Assembly: GCF_014696355.1 (NCBI RefSeq)
Contig: NZ_JACJQA010000019.1
Span: forward strand, 1-64,000
Reading direction: 5' to 3'
DNA length: 64,000 bases
DNA from: Pseudanabaena sp. FACHB-1998
Lineage (GTDB): Bacteria > Cyanobacteriota > Cyanobacteriia > Pseudanabaenales > Pseudanabaenaceae
Shown piece by piece: positions 1-7,562 of the stretch. Numbering within the stretch: the first letter of the stretch is position 1; each line of letters opens with the position of its first letter. Under the pieces are notes generated by a model, which was given only the letters and a program-made list of their open reading frames with translations, searched no databases and was not told the origin of the DNA. The position numbers and the translations under genes are program-made.

Positions 1-120
1 AAACTACTGATTAGGTAATCTGAGTATAGGTCTAAGAACTTTCTGTCCATACCTTTCAACCTCTGTCGGAGTCTATCTTTACTCTACTCTGTTTTCCTTC
101 CACGTAACATCAGTTAGTAA

Positions 121-993
121 TTAGTTTTTTGGCGATCGGCGCGGTAATTTAACTATTTGAGTCTGTTTTTCGGAAAGTTTTTGTAATTTTTGAACTTGTT
201 TTAGGGTAAGCCCTGTAACTTGGGCGATCACCTCAATAGAAATATTTGAACGCAGCAGATTGATCGCAATCTGGTTAGTTGCTTCAGTCTTGCCTTGAGT
301 TTTGCCCTTAGCTAAGCCTTGAGCTTCACCTTGAGCCAAGCCTTGAGCCTTGCCTTCGGCTAAGCCTTCTAGCAATATCTCCTGATAAATCACTGACTCT
401 TTCATGATTTCACTCCTAAGTAATCTTTGAATGATCTCTTTATTTAATGCTAACCCAGAAATAATTGACGTAGCCGCAGCGACATCACTTTTTACTTTTT
501 GATCTGCAATCTGGTCAATGAGCTTGGCAATATCTCGTAATGTTGCCTCTGGATTGTTGGTATTGGTTAAAACTGCCAGAGGCAAGAGTCCTTGATATTG
601 CTGAAATGTTTCTGTGGGCTGCTCCCAGAGACGAATGACATTGAATTCATGGTTTAGTTTTATTGAGTTAAAGCTAGTTTGGTAGGCAAGGGAGGAGTTG
701 GTTGGTCTTAAGTAAATTACGGTTTGATGAATTTCGCGATCGCGATATTTGCCATAGAGCCTCAGCCAGTAGTTTGCCATCCGATAGGGCATCGTGTCAT
801 CAGTTTTGGTTTGAAATTCTAGATGAACAATAATTTCTGCTGATTCTAAAAGGATCACGGAGTCCGCACGAATCGGATCGCTGGCAAGTTCTGATGGTTC
901 TATTTTGGTTAACTCTATGGGTTTCCCAAGAAGCCATGTCGCGAAGTCTTGCGAAAAGTTTTCGACTAAGAATTTGCAGGTGTTGTCGTACAT
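121..993 (-). CDS. Rpn family recombination-promoting nuclease / putative transposase-like protein
   Basis: A 290-residue protein of the Rpn (PD-(D/E)XK nuclease) type common in cyanobacteria. Seen: an N-terminal half with AEIIVHLEFQT, a typical nuclease-fold strand carrying the E-x-Q residues, followed by YRMANYWLRLYGKY. The C-terminal third has a run of AEGKAQG/AQGEAQG/AKGKTQG units at about residues 212-236 and a short helix-turn-helix-like tail (IEVIAQVTGLTLKQVQKLQ). Members of this family are thought to nick DNA and promote RecA-independent recombination, but many are uncharacterised. The ATG at 993 is the only convincing start. It stands alone and faces away from the gene at 1378. Function inferred from family resemblance only. 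Confidence 0.8.
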   Translation of the reverse strand: MYDNTCKFLVENFSQDFATWLLGKPIELTKIEPSELASDPIRADSVILLESAEIIVHLEFQTKTDDTMPYRMANYWLRLYGKYRDREIHQTVIYLRPTNSSLAYQTSFNSIKLNHEFNVIRLWEQPTETFQQYQGLLPLAVLTNTNNPEATLRDIAKLIDQIADQKVKSDVAAATSIISGLALNKEIIQRLLRSEIMKESVIYQEILLEGLAEGKAQGLAQGEAQGLAKGKTQGKTEATNQIAINLLRSNISIEVIAQVTGLTLKQVQKLQKLSEKQTQIVKLPRRSPKN

Positions 994-1377
994 CTATTGC
1001 GGCTAGATTTTGGGAGAGGGATGGACAAGCCATCTCATAGTCATGTTATCAGTAACTACTTTAATTTCATTACTAAAGGAACAGAATAATTTGATTTTTA
1101 GTGTGTCTAGTAGTTTCAATATGAGCAATTATGTAATTTTTTGATTATATAAGTATTTGAACTTATGACTTCTCTTAATTATTTCTTTGAGATCAATTAA
1201 CAATAGTTAAACCAAACAATAATTTTAGCTCAAAAAATTAAATTGAGCTAAAAAACGAGCTGAATTGAGCCAACTTTAAGAGGCAAATTGACTAAATTGA
1301 TTTGTTGAAAGTGAAGAATATTTATTCTAACCAAATGTAAGCTTTCTCACTAAAAACACAAATCAAGTACAGAAGTC
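994..1377. other. Gene-free AT-rich divergent intergenic region with a small palindrome
   Basis: This stretch separates two divergently transcribed genes, so it should hold both promoters, but no -35/-10 pair could be assigned with confidence. The one structured element is an 11-bp inverted repeat at 1223-1233 and 1243-1253 (TTTTAGCTCAA / TTGAGCTAAAA) with a 9-nt spacer. In a divergent region it is more plausibly an operator or chance structure than a terminator. Confidence 0.35.
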
Positions 1378-1956
1378 ATGAACAACAAAAATTTAGTTGG
1401 GCTAACAAGTATTACTATTTGTTTTGCGAGTGGTTTGACTCTTTTCTCATCTCCAGTATCTGCTCAATATTGTAGAAGAGGAGAACAAAGAATAATTCGA
1501 CAAGCTATTACTGTTGAAGCTCGTGCCAGAGGAGGTTGCGGTTGGGGAGATGGTGAGTGTAAAGCTTACCACGACATCAAAAAAAAGCCTTTTAACGCTC
1601 CAAATGGATGGTCGATTGTTGATTATAGAAGTAGAACTTTAAGTTCTAAACGGATGGATTGGACTACTGCATCCCATAGCTTTATCAGTGGAGGTCAGAT
1701 TTATGAATCATTATCAGCTGCTTCTTCTAATAGCAACTCACAGTCAGGATTTAATCTGAACGCAGGAAAATATGGCAAGTATGATGGTCGGACTAATCAA
1801 TCTAATGCTAATTCTGAGAATTATTCCGTAATGGAGTCTTCTAGAGTGAGTGGCATTACATTAGAAGTTTCTGCTTTCGCAGAGAAGGCATTTGGTGGTG
1901 GTTCTGGATCTGCGAGAAAAGAAACAATTGATGTAAAGTTACAGTGCGTTAACTAG
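1378..1956 (+). CDS. Hypothetical secreted protein
   Basis: Not recognised. The 192-residue product opens with a clear signal peptide: Asn/Lys-rich head, hydrophobic stretch at about residues 7-25, and a likely SPVSAQ cleavage site near residue 29. The mature part has cysteines in QYC, GGCG, GECK and a last one three residues before the end, so disulfides are possible. The middle to C-terminal part is Ser/Asn/Gly-rich, like an extracellular or surface protein. It is the only gene on this strand before 2281, with a hairpin downstream at 2030-2065. The surrounding DNA is AT-rich, which suits an accessory gene. Confidence 0.6.
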   Translation: MNNKNLVGLTSITICFASGLTLFSSPVSAQYCRRGEQRIIRQAITVEARARGGCGWGDGECKAYHDIKKKPFNAPNGWSIVDYRSRTLSSKRMDWTTASHSFISGGQIYESLSAASSNSNSQSGFNLNAGKYGKYDGRTNQSNANSENYSVMESSRVSGITLEVSAFAEKAFGGGSGSARKETIDVKLQCVN

Positions 1957-2280
1957 TTGGTCATTACAGTTAGAGGTTAGGTAAGAACTTCTTAAAACTA
2001 GTTGATTTAGTTATTGGTTTCGTAGAAGTCACAGTAAGAGCAATTCATGAATTGCCCTTACTGTGCGTTGCGGATTTAAGAATGTTTTTGCGTAATTTCT
2101 AAAATAATATAGTTAAAACAAGAATGTTTTCTTTGTAAGATCGCCTATTCCATCAAAAACATATTTAGCGATCGCCTGAATACACTGAGTTACAAGGCGA
2201 TATTACAGCGATACGTTTAGTAATGAAGCTAGACAGAAATGATAGAATAATTAAATAAATAGCAAAATAGGGACAAAATT
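1957..2280. other. Intergenic region with hairpin and HIP1-like sites
   Basis: Between the secreted protein and the DUF433 gene. It holds the inverted repeat at 2030-2065 and two GCGATCGC-related sites (around 2140 and 2168). No additional reading frame with a convincing start was seen. Confidence 0.4.
2030..2065 (+). terminator. Hairpin downstream of the secreted-protein gene
   Basis: Inverted repeat with 16-nt arms, one mismatch and a CATG loop, starting 74 bp after the stop codon at 1956. There is no T-run after it, so it could be a weak terminator or an mRNA 3'-end structure. Confidence 0.4.
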
Positions 2281-2667
2281 ATGGATATTAATATACCCCC
2301 TAGCAATCAGGAATTAATTACCCGCACAGAAAGAGGGCTAACAATTACAGGCACAAGAATCACGCTTTATGATGTGATGGATTATGTAAAATATCCACCT
2401 AAATTCGTTTGCGGGCTTTTCAACCTCACAGAAACACAAATCAACGCTGCATTTGCATATATTCACTCTCACCAAGAAGAAGTTGAAAAAGAGTATCAAA
2501 TAGTTCTCAAAGAAGCAGAAGATCTAAAAAAATATTATGGTGAGCAAAACCGCAACTTAATTGCCAAGATCGTCAAAATACCGCCACCAAAAGGTCGAGA
2601 AGTGGTTTGGGAAAAACTTCAAGCACAGAAAGCAAAACTTCAACCCAAGTCAGAAATTTCAGCATGA
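2281..2667 (+). CDS. DUF433 domain protein, putative antitoxin
   Basis: A 128-residue DUF433-type protein. The diagnostic core RTERGLTITGTRITLYDVMDY (residues about 15-35) is followed by a helix-turn-helix-like segment (NLTETQINAAFAYIHSH) and a charged C-terminal tail. DUF433 proteins are usually the small DNA-binding partner next to a DUF5615/PIN-like gene, and a toxin-antitoxin role is proposed rather than proven. Its stop overlaps the next start by 4 bp (ATGA at 2664-2667), showing translational coupling. A paralogue with nearly the same core lies at 43438-43821 on the other strand. Confidence 0.8.
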   Translation: MDINIPPSNQELITRTERGLTITGTRITLYDVMDYVKYPPKFVCGLFNLTETQINAAFAYIHSHQEEVEKEYQIVLKEAEDLKKYYGEQNRNLIAKIVKIPPPKGREVVWEKLQAQKAKLQPKSEISA

Positions 2668-3059
2668 TCTTCTTGGTCGATCATAATCTTGAAGGTCATG
2701 CATTGCTTTTGGCAGGAAGACTCACCAATCAAGGCTGGTTAGATTTATTACCTATTCGTTTTGCATTATTAGAAGAGGTGGGATTACCAGTAAATAGCAG
2801 CGATCGCGTAGTTTGGCGATTTGCCCAAACGAACCAAATGATCTTGCTAACCGCCAATAGGAGAATGAAAGGAAAAGATTCACTAGAAGAAGTATTGCAA
2901 GAAGAAAACACTTCTACGTCTCTGCCTGTTGTCACAGTTGGAGATGCCAAGCGAATTTTAACCGATAGTAGTTATCGAGATCTTTGTCTAAACCGCCTTC
3001 TAGAAATAGTTCTATATTTGGATAATTATCTAGGGACACGACGAATTTTTATACCGTGA
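2664..3059 (+). CDS. DUF5615/PIN-like protein, putative toxin partner of DUF433
   Basis: A 131-residue product beginning MIFLVDHNLEGHALLL. The start at 2664 is chosen because it gives the ATGA overlap with the upstream gene and aligns with the start of the paralogue at 43441; a frame-open start exists at 2607 but would add 19 residues with no counterpart. Seen: N-terminal D-x-N after a beta-strand, SSDRVVWRFAQTNQMILLTANR in the middle (acidic residue plus strand, as in PIN-like folds), and the C-terminal LDNYLGTRRIFIP shared with the paralogue. The PIN-like nuclease function is a family inference. Confidence 0.7.
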   Translation: MIFLVDHNLEGHALLLAGRLTNQGWLDLLPIRFALLEEVGLPVNSSDRVVWRFAQTNQMILLTANRRMKGKDSLEEVLQEENTSTSLPVVTVGDAKRILTDSSYRDLCLNRLLEIVLYLDNYLGTRRIFIP

Positions 3060-3122
3060 ATCTTGATGCGATCGCTTAAATACACTTAATGGCATAGCGA
3101 TCGCCCTATAGAAAAAATAGAT

Positions 3123-3482
3123 ATGGGTAATCTCACAATTATTAGCGAAACAGGCTTTCCCCATGCTGCTTGCTTATTTGAGTATGCAGAAGTCAAAACT
3201 TGGTGCGGATTTAAGCCGAAAATCCCAAAGTTTCCAGCATTTTGGGGCTATGTTGATCGCTCTGATCGTGCAATATATATTAAGAAATCAATCCGCTTTG
3301 AAGTACCCGATCGCACCTTACAAGAAGCAATCGCCATCCTAGAAGATAAATACAATGATCGTTGGTTCTCAATCTGGTGGGGAATTAATTGCATTGACTT
3401 TGCGATCGAGGCTGCTAAATTATGTGAATTACAAGTTCCTGAGCAAATAAGTTTGTGCAGTTTATTTTGCCATCACAGATAA
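3123..3482 (+). CDS. Small hypothetical protein, possible permuted papain-like (LRAT/NlpC-type) fold
   Basis: A 119-residue protein that I cannot assign to a named family. His14 lies in an N-terminal strand (GFPHAACLFEY), then comes a GFKP segment, a charged middle, and Asn89-Cys90 in WGINCIDFA. An early His followed by a late N-C-x-x-F motif is the order seen in circularly permuted papain-like proteins such as LRAT/NlpC relatives. That is an inference from the motif order only. The end overlaps the next gene by 28 bp, so the two are co-transcribed. It follows the DUF433 module by 63 bp and may share its transcript. Confidence 0.55.
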   Translation: MGNLTIISETGFPHAACLFEYAEVKTWCGFKPKIPKFPAFWGYVDRSDRAIYIKKSIRFEVPDRTLQEAIAILEDKYNDRWFSIWWGINCIDFAIEAAKLCELQVPEQISLCSLFCHHR

Positions 3483-4273
3483 TTCAAGCGGCGATCACGG
3501 AGGCAATCTCTACAGGCTTCGGAGTTCGCCTAGATTGCCATGAGGTTGATCTCAATATTAGCTATCCCAAATATGCTGCTCATTACACCTCACCAATAGC
3601 GATCGCCTTAGCCCATCGGCTTGGACAAGATGCTTTAATTATTGCTAAGGCGATCGCCGAAATTTGCACCAAAACTTGTACTAAAATCTCTTCTGAAAAT
3701 CCCGAAATAGTCTCACGATGGCAAATTCAAGCTATAGGTAAAGGCTGGCTGAATATTCAATTTACAGAGCTGTATTTAGGCGAGATCTTATTACTATTAG
3801 AGGAATTACAAATAATCAGAATTGAGGATATTAATGGAATTTGGCAAAAGCAATCTCTCAATGCTAATCCCAAGATAATTGAAGCTAATTATCCATATGC
3901 TCGTTGCTGTGCCTTAATTAGATTGGCTTATCGCGAGGGTTTGTTACCTTTAACTGCGGAAATAATGCCCCAAAATATTTATATTGGTGTGGAACCCGTC
4001 GAAATTAGTTTATTAATGCAGAATTTAGCGATCGCTGATTATTTACAGCTAGCTCAGGAAAAGGGGATAGTTAGCAATAACAAAAAAGTTCAGGAAAAGC
4101 GAGACAAATTAGCGCGATCGCTAGCGGAGCTATTTTTGCAATTTTATGATCAATGTCGCATTTTCGGCGTTAGTCACAACATCGCAATAAGTAGGCTATT
4201 GCTAATTAGATCCACACAAAAGATGCTCCTTGCGCTCGCGCCCAGTAATGTTCAGTATTTGCATTACCTCTAA
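3455..4273 (+). CDS. DALR anticodon-binding domain protein, ArgRS-like without catalytic core
   Basis: A 272-residue protein with a GTG start. Residues about 1-115 resemble the N-terminal tRNA-recognition (Add-1) domain of arginyl-tRNA synthetase (SPIAIALAHRLGQDALIIA, then IGKGWLNIQF). Residues about 142-272 look like a DALR anticodon-binding domain (YPYARCCALIRLAYREG, and a C-terminal helix with RLLLIRSTQKMLL). The whole Rossmann catalytic region with HIGH and KMSKS signatures, over 300 residues in ArgRS, is absent, so it cannot aminoacylate. It may bind tRNA or act in regulation. The gene overlaps its upstream neighbour by 28 bp and is closed by the palindrome at 4274-4310. Confidence 0.75.
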   Translation: MQFILPSQIIQAAITEAISTGFGVRLDCHEVDLNISYPKYAAHYTSPIAIALAHRLGQDALIIAKAIAEICTKTCTKISSENPEIVSRWQIQAIGKGWLNIQFTELYLGEILLLLEELQIIRIEDINGIWQKQSLNANPKIIEANYPYARCCALIRLAYREGLLPLTAEIMPQNIYIGVEPVEISLLMQNLAIADYLQLAQEKGIVSNNKKVQEKRDKLARSLAELFLQFYDQCRIFGVSHNIAISRLLLIRSTQKMLLALAPSNVQYLHYL

Positions 4274-4310
4274 GATTGAAAAAGTGCAGCTTTGCGGCAC
4301 TTTTTCAATC
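4274..4310. terminator. Bidirectional terminator between the DALR gene and queA
   Basis: Perfect 14-bp inverted repeat (GATTGAAAAAGTGC / GCACTTTTTCAATC) with a 9-nt loop. It starts directly after the TAA at 4273 and reaches the last codon of queA on the opposite strand; A and T tracts inside the arms suit both directions. Confidence 0.75.
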
Positions 4311-5367
4311 ATTTCCATAACAACATGGCATCACCAAAGGAATAAAAGCGATATTCCTTAGCGATCGCCTCTTGATAGACCGACATTAAAAATTCGCGCC
4401 CATCCTTACCCAAAAAAGATGACACCATCATCAGCAAAGTGGACTTAGGCAAATGAAAATTGGTAATCATGGCATCTAGCACTTTCCACTCATAGCTGGG
4501 ATAAATCATTAAATTGGTTTTACCCTTAAACGCTTCATAGTTTGAGCTTTCTAGCGATCGCGCCACTGTACTACCCACACCAATCACTCGACCGCCCCTT
4601 GCCTTGGTTTCTTTAATCTTGGCGATCGTCTCTTCAGGCACTTCACACCACTCATTATGCATAATGTGCTGCGTAATATCCTCAGTCTCCACAGGACGAA
4701 ATGTACCGATACCGACGTGCAGAGTCACAAAAGCGCGATCAACCCCCTGCGCCTGCAACTTTTCAAATAGCTGATCGGTGAAATGTAAGCCTGCCGTCGG
4801 CGCAGCGATCGCGCCCGAAATTTCTGCATAGATTGTCTGATAGCGCTCTGGCTCCGCATGGGAGTCAGTCACATAGGGAGGCAAAGGAATTTGACCTAAC
4901 TGGTCGATAATCTTGTCGAGATCGGCATCCGCAGGGATATGAAACTGCAACTCACGCGCCCGCGTGGATGGCTCAATGCCCTCCACCGTCGCTTTTACAT
5001 TCTCCGCAAATACAATCGTGCTGCCAATCGGAAGCCTCTTTCCCGGTTTTACCAAAGCTAACCAGCGATTATTTCCCAACGGCTCCATCAGCAAAATTTC
5101 TACAGGTACACCTGAGAGTTTTTTGCCATACATCCTTGCAGGAATCACCTTAGTGTTGTTAAAAACCAGCAAATCCCCAGACCGCAAAAAATTTGGTAAA
5201 TCATAGAAGTGATGATGAAGCAAATTACGCTCAGCATCAATTACCAATAGTCTCGATGTATCCCTCGGTGTTACTGGATCTTGGGCTATGCGATCGCTAG
5301 GTAATTCATAGTCATAGGCAGACAATGCATAGTCAGGCTCAAGTTCGCTAACGGGCAATGAAGTCAT
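4309..5367 (-). CDS. queA: S-adenosylmethionine:tRNA ribosyltransferase-isomerase QueA
   Basis: QueA transfers and isomerises the ribosyl group of AdoMet onto 7-aminomethyl-7-deazaguanine in tRNA, making epoxyqueuosine at position 34. Seen: the N-terminal SAYDYELPSDRIAQDP, LLVIDAERN, FNNTKVIPARMYG, the APTAGLHFT motif and the C-terminal SKSTLLMMVSSFLG typical of the family. From the ATG at 5367 the protein is 352 residues, the usual length. An in-frame ATG at 5436 would add 23 residues with no family counterpart, so the inner start is preferred. It is monocistronic and convergent with the DALR gene. Confidence 0.95.
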   Translation of the reverse strand: MTSLPVSELEPDYALSAYDYELPSDRIAQDPVTPRDTSRLLVIDAERNLLHHHFYDLPNFLRSGDLLVFNNTKVIPARMYGKKLSGVPVEILLMEPLGNNRWLALVKPGKRLPIGSTIVFAENVKATVEGIEPSTRARELQFHIPADADLDKIIDQLGQIPLPPYVTDSHAEPERYQTIYAEISGAIAAPTAGLHFTDQLFEKLQAQGVDRAFVTLHVGIGTFRPVETEDITQHIMHNEWCEVPEETIAKIKETKARGGRVIGVGSTVARSLESSNYEAFKGKTNLMIYPSYEWKVLDAMITNFHLPKSTLLMMVSSFLGKDGREFLMSVYQEAIAKEYRFYSFGDAMLLWK

Positions 5368-5566
5368 AGAAAGATTGCATTTGGGGACATAGGCACTACT
5401 TAAAAATTTGCAGTACTTCTTATAAGTGTTTGGCAAAAAGTGACAGATTCACAAAAAAATATAAGAAATTTTATATACCAATCGCGTAAACAGTGGTATA
5501 CAGATGGCAGCAGTCTATGTTTTTCCATAGAGTTTGCTAAGTAATTAGATATTTAATGAGGAGTTT

Positions 5567-5767
5567 ATGCAGTACTTAATGACAGATCTTCACCAACGCT
5601 TTATTGGTGCTTTAAATTACAACAAGCCTCTGGCGGTTGGGGACGTGTTTCGTGCAGATAACACCAAGACCTATACAGTTGTGAGCATTAACGATACTCG
5701 TAACAAGAGCAAAGATGTTAAGTCGGTTACGGTAATTCCCGTACGTGAACCTGCTAATGCCCACTAG
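5567..5767 (+). CDS. Small conserved-looking hypothetical protein (66 aa)
   Basis: Not recognised. The ATG at 5567 has a good ribosome binding site (GAGGAG about 7 nt upstream), which supports a real gene. The product is soluble and slightly basic, with alternating hydrophobic strands (AVGDVFRADNTKTYTVVSI, then VKSVTVIPV) that suggest a small beta-rich fold. It is divergent from queA. A long leader-like region follows before the hairpin at 6074-6116, which may be its terminator. Confidence 0.6.
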   Translation: MQYLMTDLHQRFIGALNYNKPLAVGDVFRADNTKTYTVVSINDTRNKSKDVKSVTVIPVREPANAH

Positions 5768-6192
5768 GATTGGCAAATTTCATCTTAATGGTTTAGAGAC
5801 AGAGAGAGAGAGTAAGGTTAAATTATTTATAGCTAAACCGAATCCATTAGGCTCCGAATAGGCTCAAAATTGCTCAAAATATTGAAAGTTAAAGTAAGTC
5901 TGGAAAATTATCCAATTCAATCTAAGAGATTACTAGAAGCTGTTATTAAAATATTCTTGATATAAACGGGTATTTCTTAAATCTCTACAGATATTAAAAA
6001 GAGACCACAATCTCAAAAGCTCAAGACTAAACTTAAGAAATTTATATTCCAGCAGTCTCAAATATTTACCAACAAAAACAAGGAGATGTGGTGCAGCGCC
6101 GCATCTTCTTGTTTTTGGGTTGGAAGCGAATAACTAAAAAATCAAACAAAAAAGCCCAACCGATGGTTGGGCTTTTTTGTTTGATTTTTTAG
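5768..6192. other. Gene-free region downstream of the 66-aa gene
   Basis: No convincing reading frame. It contains a GA-rich run near 5800-5815, an AT-rich middle, the hairpin at 6074-6116 and most of the rplT terminator palindrome. A long 3' UTR or a small RNA ending at 6116 is possible, but nothing identifies a known RNA family. Confidence 0.4.
6074..6116 (+). terminator. Hairpin, probable terminator of the 66-aa gene or of a small RNA
   Basis: Arms AAAAACAAGGAGATG and CATCTTCTTGTTTTT pair with one mismatch around a GC-rich loop and end in a T-run, as expected for intrinsic termination to the right. Confidence 0.55.
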
Positions 6193-6195
6193 TTA
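6131..6195 (-). terminator. rplT terminator, 31-bp perfect palindrome overlapping the stop codon
   Basis: Two perfect 31-nt arms around a 3-nt loop. The GC core AAGCCCAACC/GGTTGGGCTT is flanked by A and T tracts, and the outermost bases include the rplT stop codon at 6193-6195. It can work on both strands and may also stop read-through from the plus strand. Confidence 0.85.
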
Positions 6196-6546
6196 AGCAA
6201 TAGATTTGACTTTATCCACGATCGCTGTGAAAGCTTGTGGATCAAGAATAGCAATCTGAGAAAGCATCTTGCGATTAATCTCAATATTAGCCTTCTTGAG
6301 GAGACCAGCAAACTTGCTGTAGCTCAAACCTTGTTGGCGAGCCGCAGCATTAATGCGGGTAATCCAAAGACTACGGAAATCGCGCTTCTTCTTGCGGCGA
6401 TCGCGGTAGGCATTACGCAGAGCTTTCATTACCTGCTGGTTAGCAGTGCGGAACAGCTTGGAGTGCGATCCGCGAAAGCCCTTGGCTAATTTCAGTACTT
6501 TGTTGCGGCGCTTTCTAGCTACGTTACCGCGTTTTACTCTCGTCAT
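6193..6546 (-). CDS. rplT: 50S ribosomal protein L20
   Basis: L20 binds 23S rRNA early in large-subunit assembly. The 117-residue product has the family N-terminus [20 protein letters not shown], the [19 protein letters not shown] helix and the [16 protein letters not shown] motif, at the normal length. It is the second gene of the rpmI-rplT pair and is followed by a strong terminator. infC, which often precedes this pair in bacteria, is not next to it. L20 represses its own operon in several bacteria; whether that applies here cannot be seen. Confidence 0.98.
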   Translation of the reverse strand: MTRVKRGNVARKRRNKVLKLAKGFRGSHSKLFRTANQQVMKALRNAYRDRRKKKRDFRSLWITRINAAARQQGLSYSKFAGLLKKANIEINRKMLSQIAILDPQAFTAIVDKVKSIA

Positions 6547-6582
6547 GGCTTCGTTATTATCGTGAGTTGTTTTTATTTAATA

Positions 6583-6609
6583 TTTTTAGGGCGATAAACG
6601 CCCTAAAAA
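6583..6609 (-). terminator. Intergenic hairpin between rpmI and rplT
   Basis: Perfect 11-bp stem (TTTTTAGGGCG / CGCCCTAAAAA) with a 5-nt loop, lying between the rpmI stop (6618) and the rplT start (6546) and followed on the minus strand by Ts. It could be a partial terminator, an attenuator or a processing site that sets the L35:L20 ratio. Confidence 0.55.
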
Positions 6610-6617
6610 AGCTTCAA

Positions 6618-6815
6618 TTAGGCGTAAGGCATCATTGCGCTTACTCTGTCATTATCAGTTTCGTCAACTATAGCCATTTGACCTAATCTGCTCTTGCGGG
6701 CAGTAGATTTATGCTCTAGTAGGTGATTGCGACCAGCGTGGCGGCGAGCAAACTTGCCGCTACCCGTCACCTTGAATCGCTTGGCGGCAGATTTACGAGT
6801 TTTGAGCTTAGGCAC
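6618..6815 (-). CDS. rpmI: 50S ribosomal protein L35
   Basis: The 65-residue basic protein starts [20 protein letters not shown] and contains [21 protein letters not shown], the standard L35 pattern at normal length. It is a structural protein of the large ribosomal subunit. It lies 71 bp upstream of rplT with a hairpin in between, and is divergent from the Uma2 gene at 6895. Confidence 0.97.
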   Translation of the reverse strand: MPKLKTRKSAAKRFKVTGSGKFARRHAGRNHLLEHKSTARKSRLGQMAIVDETDNDRVSAMMPYA

Positions 6816-6894
6816 TTCTTTCTAGTCCAAATTTTTGACCTTTACGAGTGTACCATAATGAAATGCGATATGTTGAAACTTGGAGTGAAATAAT

Positions 6895-7488
6895 ATGACA
6901 CAAACTGTCATGGCAACTGCTCTCGCTAATCAACTACTCACGCTTGAGGAATTTTATAACTATGATGATGGTTCTGACATTCGCTATGAACTGGTGGACG
7001 GGGAATTAATTGCCATGCCTACAGAATCACCAGCAAATTGTACGGTTGCTAGAAGATTATTTGCTCAGCTACTCAAACTCATTCCCATCGAATGGCTCAG
7101 CTACAAAGAGATCATGCTAGAAGTAAGCGGTCGTAGAGCCAAAGTCCGCATTCCTGACATGATGATTTTAGGTGAAGAATGTTATGCCGCTATTAAAGAT
7201 CAATCTAGAGGCATAATCACCCAAGATATGCCCTCCCCTTTAATTGCGATCGAAGTAGTTTCCACAGGCAGAGTTAATGAGTCGAGAGATTATCGTTACA
7301 AGCGCTCGGAATATGCAGTCCGAGGTATTGCGGAATATTGGATCGTTGATCCTAGTCAGCGTAAATTTACAGTACTTACGTTAGTGGAGGGTTTTTACGA
7401 AGAAGTTATCTATGGGTTAGATGATACTTTTCGGTCTGGCATATTTCCTGAACTAGAAGTCAAAATTAGCGATATCTTGAATGTATAA
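6895..7488 (+). CDS. Uma2 family (DUF820) putative endonuclease
   Basis: A 197-residue Uma2/DUF820 protein, a family highly expanded in cyanobacteria with a PD-(D/E)XK nuclease fold. Seen: LTLEEFYNYDDGSDIRYELV with DGELIAMP at the N-terminus, RIPDMMIL carrying the metal-binding Asp, LIAIEVVSTGR with the Glu, and RYKRSEYAVRGIAEYWIVDP. These match the active-site arrangement, so it is probably catalytically competent. The biological role of the family is poorly known. A GGAGTG ribosome binding site precedes the ATG. Confidence 0.88.
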   Translation: MTQTVMATALANQLLTLEEFYNYDDGSDIRYELVDGELIAMPTESPANCTVARRLFAQLLKLIPIEWLSYKEIMLEVSGRRAKVRIPDMMILGEECYAAIKDQSRGIITQDMPSPLIAIEVVSTGRVNESRDYRYKRSEYAVRGIAEYWIVDPSQRKFTVLTLVEGFYEEVIYGLDDTFRSGIFPELEVKISDILNV

Positions 7489-7562
7489 GTCATAGGGCGA
7501 TCTTTGCCACAAACTACTCTATTTGTATGGAATCTAGCTCAGAAATTAACTTAGAAATCAAG

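Noticed and set aside
2607-2663. Upstream start for the first PIN-like gene
   Set aside because: Would add 19 residues overlapping the DUF433 gene, absent from the paralogue, whereas 2664 gives the same 4-bp overlap in both modules.
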